Source: SB15 sp964639245
GTDB lineage: Bacteria > Chloroflexota > Anaerolineae > Aggregatilineales > J027
Assembly (NCBI GenBank): GCA_964639245.1
Contig: CAZXCU010000001.1
Span: 744,001 to 808,000, forward strand
DNA length: 64,000 nucleotides
Direction of reading: 5' to 3'
Part shown: piece by piece, positions 50,936 through 59,088 of the stretch
How positions within the stretch are numbered: the first letter of the stretch is position 1
How the letters are laid out: each line of letters begins with the position of its first letter
The notes under the pieces: generated by a model
The model's input: the letters and a program-made list of their open reading frames with translations, nothing else
Database searches by the model: none
Told to the model about the DNA's origin: nothing
Made by a program: the position numbers and the translations under genes

Positions 50936-51289
50936 ATGAATCGTCCTTTAGTTCACATCGAAATTCCCTCTAAAGACCATGCCGTAACCGAAAAGTTCTA
51001 TCAAGATACCTTTGGCTGGGAACACACCCATATGTCTGTCGGGGAGATGAATTATACCTCCTACCAATCCGGCAATTTGCCGGGCGGATATGCGGATGTT
51101 ACCGACGAAACGCCGGTAGGCATGGTGGTATTGTATATCGCCAGCGAAGACTTAGAAGCCGATGCTGCCTTGATTGAAAAGAACGGCGGCAAAATCCTCT
51201 CACCGATTATTCCTGTAGGAGATATGGGGGCATTTCGTTTTTTTGCCGACCCTGTAGGTAATAAATTGGGACTCTGGAAAAGCGCATAA
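50936..51289 (+). CDS. VOC family (glyoxalase-like) protein
   Basis: A 117-residue single VOC domain (VHIEIPSKDHAVTEKFYQDTFGW; VVLYIASEDLEADAALIEKNGG; FFADPVGNKLGLWK). Similar in type to the protein at 34623-34982. It is followed by a strong terminator, so it is monocistronic. Substrate unknown; the usual metal ligands are partly absent. Confidence 0.78.
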   Translation: MNRPLVHIEIPSKDHAVTEKFYQDTFGWEHTHMSVGEMNYTSYQSGNLPGGYADVTDETPVGMVVLYIASEDLEADAALIEKNGGKILSPIIPVGDMGAFRFFADPVGNKLGLWKSA

Positions 51290-51310
51290 TCTGTTCTCAC
51301 CGATACCTGG

Positions 51311-51342
51311 AGAACGGGATACCAAGTCCCGTTCTTTTTTTT
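51311..51342 (+). terminator. Rho-independent terminator
   Basis: AGAACGGGA and TCCCGTTCT pair around TACCAAG and are followed by seven Ts. Confidence 0.88.
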
Positions 51343-51364
51343 GATTTTAAAGGGTGATGCTTGC

Positions 51365-52150
51365 ATGACTGAACTCCGTGAACATACGATCATGGCAAAT
51401 GGGTTAAAGATTCATTATGCGGAACAAGGGCAAGGACAGCCGTTGATTCTGCTGCATGGTGGGACAGCCAATTGGCAAATGTGGCAAGCCCACATGCCGC
51501 TTCTGGCACAGCATTTTCGGGTGCTGGCGATGGATAGTCGGGGGCATGGCAAAACTGAAAATCCAAGCAGTGAGTTGAGCTATCGGGTGATGGCGGAGGA
51601 TGTTGTTGCCTTTGCTCAAGCCCTGAATATAGAAAAACCAAACATTATGGGCTATAGCGACGGCGGACATATTGCCTTAGAAATCGGCGTGCGCTACCCT
51701 GATTTTGCGCGAGCGTTAATGATTGGTGGGGCAACCGCACAGCCAAGTGCCGTGTATTACGACTTTTTGCGATTAATGGGTTTTACAACACCGGGAACAG
51801 TGAGCCTTGAGCATATGCAACACACCTCACCTGAATGGGTTGCCTATTTGCAAAATGCCCATCCCAGAGATAATGACCCCGATTACTGGCAAAAACTCCT
51901 CAAGCAAATTTCGGAGTTATGGTGGTCGCCTATCCTCTATACGGATGAAGATTTGCAAAAAATCGCTGCGCCGAGTTTGATTTTTATCGGGGATAGGGAA
52001 GAAGGCATTCCATTGGAAGAAGCGGTTGGCATGTATCATAAAATTCCCGATGCGGCGCTAATGATTTTGCCCGATGCAGCGCATGGCAATTTTGGCGCAC
52101 CAGCCGTGCAGTTGATACTCGAATTTTTGATGCAGCACAAGGATCACTAA
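51365..52150 (+). CDS. Alpha/beta hydrolase
   Basis: A 261-residue hydrolase. The oxyanion-hole region is LILLHGGTANWQMW, the nucleophile elbow GYSDGG has Ser as nucleophile, and the acid and His lie in LIFIGDREEG and PDAAHGNF. Substrate unknown; it may be an esterase, lactonase or haloperoxidase-like enzyme. It is the first gene of a three-gene operon with an MFS transporter (1-base gap) and an AraC-type regulator (4-base overlap). ATG 51365 is preferred to the longer frame that would start inside the terminator. Confidence 0.85.
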   Translation: MTELREHTIMANGLKIHYAEQGQGQPLILLHGGTANWQMWQAHMPLLAQHFRVLAMDSRGHGKTENPSSELSYRVMAEDVVAFAQALNIEKPNIMGYSDGGHIALEIGVRYPDFARALMIGGATAQPSAVYYDFLRLMGFTTPGTVSLEHMQHTSPEWVAYLQNAHPRDNDPDYWQKLLKQISELWWSPILYTDEDLQKIAAPSLIFIGDREEGIPLEEAVGMYHKIPDAALMILPDAAHGNFGAPAVQLILEFLMQHKDH

Positions 52151-52151
52151 C

Positions 52152-53393
52152 ATGACAGTTGCAGCCAATATCCCCAAATACTTTTTGTATATTGCGCTCA
52201 AGGGGTTCGGATTCGGGCTGTTTATCTCCGTATGGGTGATTTATCTGCAAGAACGGCGGGGCTTGAGTTTGTCGCAAGCGGCGTTGGTGGATGCGACGTT
52301 TTTTGTGGCAGCCGCCTTTGGCGAAATCCCGACGGGGATTGTAGCGGATGTGTTGGGCCGCAAAGCCTCGCTCACGATTGGCGCGATTCTGCTAACAGTA
52401 GCCATAATTTGTTGGACGTTTGCGCCCATTGTGCCGCTAATTATGCTGGCGTATGTGGCAATGGGCATTGGGTTTACCTTTCAATCGGGGGCGGAAGACG
52501 CGCTGTTTTATGAGTCCATCAAATTAAGCGGGCGCGAGGCCGAATATACCCATCTGGTAGGACGGGTAGGCGCAACTTTTCCGGGCGCATTCGCGGCGGG
52601 GAGTGTGGTTGGCGGGGGGTTGGCTTCGCTGGATTTGGTTTACCCGTACATTTTCTCGTTTTTTATCATGCTGCTGATGGTGATAACGGCGCTGTCGCTG
52701 ACAGAACCGCACGCGCCTACAACATCGGAGACACAACCGCGCCTAACCTTCAAGCAAATTTTGAGCCAATCGTGGGCGGTCATGAAAGCCAAACCATCCG
52801 TCCGCTACCCGATGATTTACCTAGCGATTGTGCCAATGGCAGCGCTGATGATAGAAACCATCTTTTTGCAGCCGCAAGCGCTTAAATTGGGCGTACCGAT
52901 TGCAGGGATTGGCTTGGTGGTGATGGCAATTCAGCTTGTGAATATGGCGGGGTCGAGTTATGCCCATGAACTCAAAACTCGTTTTGGTGAAAAATTTATG
53001 TTGTACGCCACGCCAAGCGTTCTGATTACGGGGCTGCTTTTTCTGGCTACGTTCCAAGTATTGCCTGCGCTGGCTGTGGTTGGGGTGATGAGCTTTTTCA
53101 ACGCAACGCTGCGTCCATTGGTTTTAGGGCGGATTCAAAACGAAGTGGCGGATAATATTCGGGCGACAATTATTTCGATGCAATCTTTCATGTTTACGGT
53201 GCTAGGGGTAGTGACGCAGCCGTCCTTAGGGTGGGTAGCGGATAAATCGGGTTTGCCTGCGGCGTATATCGTGCTAGCAGGCGGACTTTTGCTGACGATG
53301 GTGGGGTTGTTCTGGATGAGCCGCGCTTATTTTCCGCAAAGCAGCCCCGTGCAAGTTTCTGATAAAATGGTCGCAGAAGAGATGAGTGTATGA
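52152..53393 (+). CDS. MFS transporter
   Basis: A 413-residue major facilitator with 12 predicted helices. The loop 2-3 motif is GIVADVLGRKASL (the D-x-x-G-R-K signature), repeated in weaker form in the second half (GWVADKSGLP). Likely a drug or metabolite exporter. It is co-transcribed between a hydrolase and a regulator, so it may export the compound handled by the hydrolase. Confidence 0.87.
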   Translation: MTVAANIPKYFLYIALKGFGFGLFISVWVIYLQERRGLSLSQAALVDATFFVAAAFGEIPTGIVADVLGRKASLTIGAILLTVAIICWTFAPIVPLIMLAYVAMGIGFTFQSGAEDALFYESIKLSGREAEYTHLVGRVGATFPGAFAAGSVVGGGLASLDLVYPYIFSFFIMLLMVITALSLTEPHAPTTSETQPRLTFKQILSQSWAVMKAKPSVRYPMIYLAIVPMAALMIETIFLQPQALKLGVPIAGIGLVVMAIQLVNMAGSSYAHELKTRFGEKFMLYATPSVLITGLLFLATFQVLPALAVVGVMSFFNATLRPLVLGRIQNEVADNIRATIISMQSFMFTVLGVVTQPSLGWVADKSGLPAAYIVLAGGLLLTMVGLFWMSRAYFPQSSPVQVSDKMVAEEMSV

Positions 53394-54058
53394 GTTTTGC
53401 CTTTGATTACCGACCCTCCGAATCATCCTTAGTAGATGTAATCTGGCACACACAGACGGCTCAAGCACAAAGATTCATTTCGGCAGCAGAAACGCGCTGG
53501 GAAATGGTCATCACAACGTATCAGGGTAAAACCAATTTGACGGTGCGTGGCCCGGAAACCCAAGCCACCCCCGCTGATTCCCTACCGGATATGGAATGTT
53601 TCGGCATCACTTTCAAAGTTGGCACGTTCATGCCGCATTTTCCCCTCCTCAAATTATTGAATCGTAACGATTCGACCTTGCCGGAAGCGTCCCATCATTC
53701 GTTTTATTTGCACGGTTCAATATGGCAGCTGCCAACTTTTGAGAATGCGGATACTTTCATTCATCGGTTGGAACGGGAAGAATTGCTAATACAAGATCCA
53801 GTGGTGCAGTCTGCGCTGCAAGGTCGTTTGCCTGACCTATCGTTGCGCTCGATTCAACGTCGCTTTTTGCAGGTGACGGGTTTATCCCATAACACGATTT
53901 ATCAAATTAACCGCGCCCGCCACGCCCTGAATTTATTAGCGCAAGGTGTGTCCATTTTGGATACGGTTGAGCAACTTGGCTATGCAGATCAACCCCATCT
54001 TACACGGGTACTTAAACGCTATATGGGACAAACGCCCGCGCAAATTCAGGGTGTGTAA
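53390..54058 (+). CDS. AraC-family transcriptional regulator
   Basis: A 222-residue protein whose C-terminal 90 residues form the double helix-turn-helix of AraC proteins (LSLRSIQRRFLQVTG, then ILDTVEQLGYADQPHLTRVLKRYMGQTPAQ). The N-terminal part is a diverged sensing domain. ATGA overlap with the transporter gene indicates one operon, which it probably regulates. Confidence 0.87.
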   Translation: MSFAFDYRPSESSLVDVIWHTQTAQAQRFISAAETRWEMVITTYQGKTNLTVRGPETQATPADSLPDMECFGITFKVGTFMPHFPLLKLLNRNDSTLPEASHHSFYLHGSIWQLPTFENADTFIHRLEREELLIQDPVVQSALQGRLPDLSLRSIQRRFLQVTGLSHNTIYQINRARHALNLLAQGVSILDTVEQLGYADQPHLTRVLKRYMGQTPAQIQGV

Positions 54059-54148
54059 AGCAATATTTGATGAGAATGTCGTTTTTGTTCAAGACATGGT
54101 GTTTTGGTTGACGTATGATAGAGCAATACAGTAAAAGGAAAAAACACC

Positions 54149-54685
54149 ATGCGAAAAATCATTGTCTCTATGTTTGTCTCATTGGACGGTGTAATCGAAA
54201 ATCCTATGTGGACATTCCCTTATTGGAATGACAAAATTCGACAGTTCAAAACAGAAGAAGATAACGTTACTGATGGGCTGTTGTTGGGACGGGTGACGTA
54301 TGAAGCATTCGCCCAGGCATGGCCTGACAGCCCCGATGAAGGCGCACCCCGCATCAACAGTATGCCCAAATACGTGGTCTCAAATACGTTGCAAACCACC
54401 AGTTGGAACAATTCGCATATCATTCGTGGCGATTTGGCAACGGAAATCAAGAAACTGAAACAGCAAGAAGGCCAAAATCTGCTCATCTATGGCAGTGGTG
54501 CGCTGGTCAATTCGCTGATGAAATTTGATTTGATTGACGAATATCGGTTTCAACTGTATCCCGTGGTTTTGGGCAGTGGTCAGCGCTTTTTCAATGAAGG
54601 CAGCCAAGCTACGCTCAACTTGGTTGAAAACAGAGACCTAGGAATGGGTGTGATGGGGTTGGTTTACCACCCGGTAAGAAAATAA
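54149..54685 (+). CDS. Dihydrofolate reductase family (RibD C-terminal) protein
   Basis: A 178-residue RibD_C-type reductase: MRKIIVSMFVSLDGVIENP at the start, GLLLGRVTYEAFAQAWP, then LLIYGSGALVNSLMKFDLIDEYRFQLYPVVLGSG (in pieces). These proteins use NADPH and share the DHFR fold, but stand-alone members have no fixed reaction. Followed by a terminator. Confidence 0.83.
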   Translation: MRKIIVSMFVSLDGVIENPMWTFPYWNDKIRQFKTEEDNVTDGLLLGRVTYEAFAQAWPDSPDEGAPRINSMPKYVVSNTLQTTSWNNSHIIRGDLATEIKKLKQQEGQNLLIYGSGALVNSLMKFDLIDEYRFQLYPVVLGSGQRFFNEGSQATLNLVENRDLGMGVMGLVYHPVRK

Positions 54686-54697
54686 GGCTAACTTTTT

Positions 54698-54727
54698 GCC
54701 CGCCCAGATTATGCCGGCGGGCAGTTT
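54698..54727 (+). terminator. Rho-independent terminator
   Basis: GCCCGCC and GGCGGGC pair around an 11-base loop; AGTTTTT follows. Confidence 0.75.
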
Positions 54728-54808
54728 TTACCCTGCACTCCTATGGACATCCCCCTCTATAGCCATTAAAATAAAGAACATCGTTTTCTTTCAAATGTCG
54801 TGTGTGCC

Positions 54809-56221
54809 ATGAAGTACAACATTCAAACGCTGGGCTGTCAGATGAACGTCGCCGATTCGCAACGGTTAGCAAGCGAATTGGAAAAATTGGGCTATCGCGC
54901 TGCTTTGAATCCCGATGAGGCCGATATTCATGTGATTAACACCTGTGTGGTGCGCCAACAGGCCGAAGACAAAGCCTGGAATCGGTTGCAGCAGCTTAAA
55001 CGCATGAAAGCCCAGAATCCTGCGTTGGTGATTGGCTTGATGGGCTGTTTGGTGGGGGTGCGTGACCCCTTGCGCCTGCGGAAACAAGTCCCGTTTGTGG
55101 ATGTGTTTATTCCCCCTAGCGAAGTTGAACCGATGACCGCCTTTTTGACAGACCGCAGCGCCGAAGCGGATATGGTTACGAAGCAGGTGGCAGAACGGGC
55201 GCGGTTGGAAGCGGTCATGGACAACATGCACCCCGGTTATGATACGGCAATTGTGCTGCCCGAACACGAGAAAAATAATCTGGTGACGGGGTTTATTCCG
55301 GTGGTGTACGGCTGCTCCCATGCGTGTACATTTTGTATCATTCCCTTCCGTCGCGGGATTGAACGTTCCCGTCCGGTGGGGGATATTGTGCAGGAAGTTC
55401 GCAGTTTGGCACGGCAGGGGGTGAAGGAAATTACCCTTTTGGGTCAAATTGTTGACCGTTACGGCAAAGACATTGCCGATGGGCCTAATCTGGCACAACT
55501 GCTGCGGGTGGTGCATGAGGTGGCGGAAGAAGAAGATGTTTACCGGATCCGCTTTTTGACCAGTCACCCGAATTATTTTGGTACAGACATCATGGAAGCG
55601 GTGGCGGAACTGCCGCGTTTGATGCCGCATTTTGAAGTCCCTGTCCAGGCGGGGAATGATACTGTATTGGAAAATATGAAACGGGGTTACACCGTACAGG
55701 AATACCGCGAATTAATTGCTCGAATCCGTGACTATGTACCCCATGCCGCGATTAATACCGATATCATTGTTGGTTTTCCGGGCGAGACGGAAGCCCAATT
55801 CCAAGATACCTACGATTTGCTGGCAGAACTGAAATTGGACAAAGCGCACCTTGCCATGTATTCACCGCGTGAGGGAACGGTGTCGGCTCGCCGGATGGAA
55901 GATGATGTGCCACGCGCCGAAAAGAAACGCCGTCACAGCGCCCTTGATGCTCTTCAACATCAAGTAGTCGCAGAAATTAACCAGAAATTCTTGGGTGAAA
56001 CCGTAGAAGTGCTGGTTGAAGATCATGTGAAGGGCAAATGGCGTGGGCGCACCCCGCAAAACAAACTTGTCTTTTTTCAAGATGAGTCGCAGGAATGGAA
56101 GGGCAAACGCGCCAACGTAGAAATCATCTGGACAGGCCCATGGAGTATGCAAGGGCGACTACCCGGCAGCACCGATTTACCCGACCCGATGAGCGAAGTC
56201 ATTCCTCTTACGGCGGTGTAG
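54809..56221 (+). CDS. miaB: tRNA-2-methylthio-N6-dimethylallyladenosine synthase (MiaB)
   Basis: A 470-residue radical-SAM methylthiotransferase. The N-terminal UPF0004 domain has the three cluster cysteines in TLGCQMN, NTCVVRQQAEDK and GLMGCLVG. The radical SAM site is GCSHACTFC, and a C-terminal TRAM domain (VEVLVEDHVKGKWRGRT) binds tRNA. It adds the 2-methylthio group to i6A37 of tRNAs reading UNN codons. ATG 54809 is chosen over a GTG three codons earlier because the conserved N-terminus begins there. Confidence 0.93.
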   Translation: MKYNIQTLGCQMNVADSQRLASELEKLGYRAALNPDEADIHVINTCVVRQQAEDKAWNRLQQLKRMKAQNPALVIGLMGCLVGVRDPLRLRKQVPFVDVFIPPSEVEPMTAFLTDRSAEADMVTKQVAERARLEAVMDNMHPGYDTAIVLPEHEKNNLVTGFIPVVYGCSHACTFCIIPFRRGIERSRPVGDIVQEVRSLARQGVKEITLLGQIVDRYGKDIADGPNLAQLLRVVHEVAEEEDVYRIRFLTSHPNYFGTDIMEAVAELPRLMPHFEVPVQAGNDTVLENMKRGYTVQEYRELIARIRDYVPHAAINTDIIVGFPGETEAQFQDTYDLLAELKLDKAHLAMYSPREGTVSARRMEDDVPRAEKKRRHSALDALQHQVVAEINQKFLGETVEVLVEDHVKGKWRGRTPQNKLVFFQDESQEWKGKRANVEIIWTGPWSMQGRLPGSTDLPDPMSEVIPLTAV

Positions 56222-56349
56222 GACGACATTTATATTTAGTGTCTATCCGTAAATTCATTTTAACGCCGTGCTTGAGCGCGGTGTTCACTGGCCTAATTTA
56301 AATACAGATAGTGTACGGGTGGGTCTATGACCCACTCCCGCAAGGGAAT

Positions 56350-56425
56350 GAGGGCGGGTCACAGACCACGCTCATACATTTGCCAAGCACCCGGACTCCT
56401 ATGTCATGCGCCTTGCCCTGCCCCG
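56350..56425. repeat. Diverged copy of the dispersed GC-rich palindromic repeat
   Basis: It shares with 34542-34615 the segment TTTG(TG)CCAAGCAC, a CGGA.TCC.AT block and GCGCCTTG.CC. A separate hairpin, GTGGGTC/GACCCAC, lies just upstream (56317-56334). Confidence 0.55.
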
Positions 56426-56573
56426 ACGGAAAATTTTATCTGTCTTTGCTTGTTGGATGCAGCGCTTATCTCCCTAAAATCACCAAAGAAAAACGTATCC
56501 CTCACTGACAATTCACACGAAATGGGCGACAATGAGAAACAAAGGGTTGGTTGTACTTTCTTCTGAGAGGGTT

Positions 56574-57098
56574 ATGTCCCAAGAGATTGATAAAACTATG
56601 TCCTTAGGGGTTGCCAATTTGGTTGCAGCGATCCTAACCGTGCCAGTGATTCTGGCGTTTGCTGTTCCTCACGCGGTGCTGCATGGGGAAATGCTGCTGG
56701 ATATGTCCACCACCACCTTGTTTTTGTCAGTAGTTGCCATCGTAATAGCGATTGTGGTTCACGAAGGATTGCATGGGATTGGCTACAAGCTGGCGGGGGC
56801 AAGTTGGGATGAGATTGAATATGGGGTTAAATCCTTTTCGCCCTATGCCCATTGCAAAGTTCCCTTAAGGGTGAATGGCTATCGGGTTGCAGTGGCGTTA
56901 CCGGGACTGGCATTAGGCATTTTGCCCGGTCTGGTGGGCATCCTGCTGGGGAGTGCTGCGCTGACCTTTTTTGGCGCGTTTATGACATCGGGCGCATTGG
57001 GCGACGCGATGATTTTGTGGTTGCTGCGGGATGCCCCCCCCAATGCGTGGGTGCTTGACCATCCCAGCAAAGTAGGCTGTAAATTGGTGATTGACTAA
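56574..57098 (+). CDS. DUF3267 family membrane protein (putative metallopeptidase)
   Basis: A 174-residue protein with four hydrophobic segments. At the end of the second is VVHEGLHGIGY, an H-E-x-x-H zinc-peptidase-like motif that is the hallmark of DUF3267. AHCKVPLRVNGYRVAVALPGLALG follows in two pieces. Members are thought to be intramembrane metalloproteases, though this is not proven. ATG 56574 follows GAGAGG. The next gene begins 12 bases after the stop. Confidence 0.75.
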   Translation: MSQEIDKTMSLGVANLVAAILTVPVILAFAVPHAVLHGEMLLDMSTTTLFLSVVAIVIAIVVHEGLHGIGYKLAGASWDEIEYGVKSFSPYAHCKVPLRVNGYRVAVALPGLALGILPGLVGILLGSAALTFFGAFMTSGALGDAMILWLLRDAPPNAWVLDHPSKVGCKLVID

Positions 57099-57110
57099 CA
57101 AGGAGGCTGC

Positions 57111-58793
57111 ATGGAATTTAGCTTATTCGCACCTTATAACGAAAAAGTCGAACTCATTGGCAACTGGAATCACTGGAAACCCATCCCAATGACCCAAGGG
57201 GTTGATGGGGTTTGGCGGGTGGATGTGCCTCTCAAAGATGGCGAATATCAGTACAAATTTCTGGTGAAATCCTTAAGTTATTTTGCTGAGGGGCAAACGT
57301 TGGCTGTCCTTGACCCCTATTCGACCCGTGTAACCCGTGAATCGGACGAAAAAACCATCCTTCAAATTAAAAACGGCCAAGAAGTAATCACCAGTTATCA
57401 GTGGAAGTATGATGATGTCCTGCTGCCACCCAATAACCAGCTTATCATCTATGAATTGCATATTCAGGATTTTACGGGCGGGGCAGGAGATGACCATAAC
57501 CCCCAAAAAGGCACATTTAAAGGTGCGCTTGAAAAACTCGACTATCTCGCAGCGTTGGGCATTAACGCAATTGAACTGATGCCGGTGCAGGAATTTCCCG
57601 GTCACAGTTCATGGGGCTATAATCCGCGTATTTTGTTCGGGGTGGAAAATAATTATGGCACGCCGGATGATTTATGCGCGTTCATTGATGAATGTCACAG
57701 ACGCGGGATACGGGTCATTTTTGACGGGGTGTTTAATCATTCGGAGATGGCCTCGCCCTTGACGCAAATTGACTATGGCTATTGGTATTATGTGGATAAT
57801 CCTGACCCCGACCATCTCGATTTTGGGCCAAAGTTTAACTATTTTCACCACGACACAAAGCTGGATGTATGGCCTGCACGGGCTTTTGTGCGGGATACAC
57901 TCGCTTTCTGGATTCAACATTTTCATATTGACGGAATTCGGTTTGATGCAACCGCCGCGATTCGCCATTACGATATTTTGGGCTGGTTAAGTCGGGAAGC
58001 CCATGCGCTGATGGGCGGACTTAAGCCGTTTATCACGATTGCCGAGCATGTCCCCCAAGACCCCAGTGTGGCGGGTTCAGACGGCCCGATGGATGCGGCA
58101 TGGCATGAGACTTTTTCCAAGCAACTCATGGCAACGCTGGTGATGCGTGACCGGGACGGACGGCAGGCGATGAACGTCCGCTCCATCATTGAAACACTTG
58201 ACCCGCGTGCTGAAGGTTTTGAAAGTCCCTACAACGTCATCAATTATATTGATAACCATGACCAAGAGCGCATTATGTGGCAGCTAGGCGAGCAGGGGAT
58301 TTTTGACGCGGCGGCTTTCCGTCGGATGAGACTGGGGGCGGGGATTTTGTTGACTTCGCCGGGTATCCCGATGTTGTGGATGGGGCAGGAATTTGGCGAA
58401 AGCGCCGCTAAAACTCCAACAGCCTATGCTGAACCCCAGTCTTTGGATTGGGCGCTGCTGAACAATGAAAATAACCATTACCTGATGAAGCACTACACAG
58501 GGTTGCTTCAACTGCGGCGCACCATGCCAGCGCTGCATGAAGATACATTTCAGGTGATTCATATGGAAGCTGAGCGAGGAATTTTTGCGTATAAACGCTG
58601 GAATACGCAGGGGAATGTGGTGGTGGTGGTGGTGAATATCCGCGATTCGTATCAAGGGGAAATACGGATTGGGAATTGGCCTGAGGATGGCACTTGGCAT
58701 GAATATATCTATAATTACGATGTCCAAGTCGCCGGGGGGGAGTTGCAAGACTCGCTCGGCGAAAGCGAAGTCAAAATTTACTTCAAAAAGTAA
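57111..58793 (+). CDS. GH13 alpha-amylase-family enzyme, branching-enzyme-like
   Basis: A 560-residue enzyme. Residues 1-90 form a CBM48/isoamylase N-domain (LIGNWNHWKPIPM). The catalytic barrel has GVFNHSEMAS, DGIRFDATAAI (nucleophile Asp), TIAEHVPQ (acid Glu) and NYIDNHDQERI (transition-state Asp), and a small beta C-domain ends it. It best fits 1,4-alpha-glucan branching enzymes or maltooligosyltrehalose trehalohydrolase-like proteins, but is shorter than typical GlgB. It probably shapes storage glucan. An AAGGAGG lies just upstream of the start. Confidence 0.82.
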   Translation: MEFSLFAPYNEKVELIGNWNHWKPIPMTQGVDGVWRVDVPLKDGEYQYKFLVKSLSYFAEGQTLAVLDPYSTRVTRESDEKTILQIKNGQEVITSYQWKYDDVLLPPNNQLIIYELHIQDFTGGAGDDHNPQKGTFKGALEKLDYLAALGINAIELMPVQEFPGHSSWGYNPRILFGVENNYGTPDDLCAFIDECHRRGIRVIFDGVFNHSEMASPLTQIDYGYWYYVDNPDPDHLDFGPKFNYFHHDTKLDVWPARAFVRDTLAFWIQHFHIDGIRFDATAAIRHYDILGWLSREAHALMGGLKPFITIAEHVPQDPSVAGSDGPMDAAWHETFSKQLMATLVMRDRDGRQAMNVRSIIETLDPRAEGFESPYNVINYIDNHDQERIMWQLGEQGIFDAAAFRRMRLGAGILLTSPGIPMLWMGQEFGESAAKTPTAYAEPQSLDWALLNNENNHYLMKHYTGLLQLRRTMPALHEDTFQVIHMEAERGIFAYKRWNTQGNVVVVVVNIRDSYQGEIRIGNWPEDGTWHEYIYNYDVQVAGGELQDSLGESEVKIYFKK

Positions 58794-58850
58794 CTCCGAT
58801 GTCAATGACAAGCAGAATGGGGACATTTGCACAAAAAATGGCTTGTACCC

Positions 58851-58878
58851 TTGATTGCTTGGCAAAGTGAAGTACACT
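58851..58878 (+). promoter_or_regulatory. Promoter of the leader-peptide/transporter unit
   Basis: TTGATT (58851-58856), 16 bases, TACACT (58873-58878). The transcript would begin about 15 bases before the leader ORF. Confidence 0.55.
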
Positions 58879-58900
58879 CATCTAGGAAAGAGAACAAGAG

Positions 58901-58942
58901 ATGCAGAACCGTTTTTTTGCTTTGACCTGTTGTTGTGCCTAG
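58901..58942 (+). CDS. Cys-rich leader peptide MQNRFFALTCCCA
   Basis: A 13-codon frame, too short for ordinary gene finding, starts with ATG behind AGGAAAGAG. It ends in three consecutive TGT (Cys) codons (58928-58936), Ala and TAG. The start region ATGCAGAACC can pair perfectly with GGTTCTGCAT (58963-58972). With the downstream antiterminator and terminator this is the layout of ribosome-mediated attenuation responding to charged tRNA-Cys. Confidence 0.65.
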   Translation: MQNRFFALTCCCA

Positions 58943-58952
58943 CCTGAAAGAA

Positions 58953-59021
58953 GGTGGGGATAGGTTCTGCATTCAGACACATATCGAAATTCCAAAAACC
59001 CCGCCGCAAACGGGGTTTTTT
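58953..59021 (+). promoter_or_regulatory. Attenuator: antiterminator and terminator helices
   Basis: The terminator pairs AAAAACCCCG (58994-59003) with CGGGGTTTTT and runs into Ts up to 59021. The competing antiterminator pairs GGTGGGG (58953-58959) with CCCCGCC (58999-59005), so both cannot form. A ribosome stalled on the Cys codons leaves GGTGGGG free; one reaching TAG (58942) would cover it. The transporter gene starts 68 bases further on. Confidence 0.62.
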
Positions 59022-59088
59022 GTTGGCTACTGCCGATGGGTTAGCACGTCATGCGTTTCAGAACACACTTGTTTAGGATAGGACTTTC

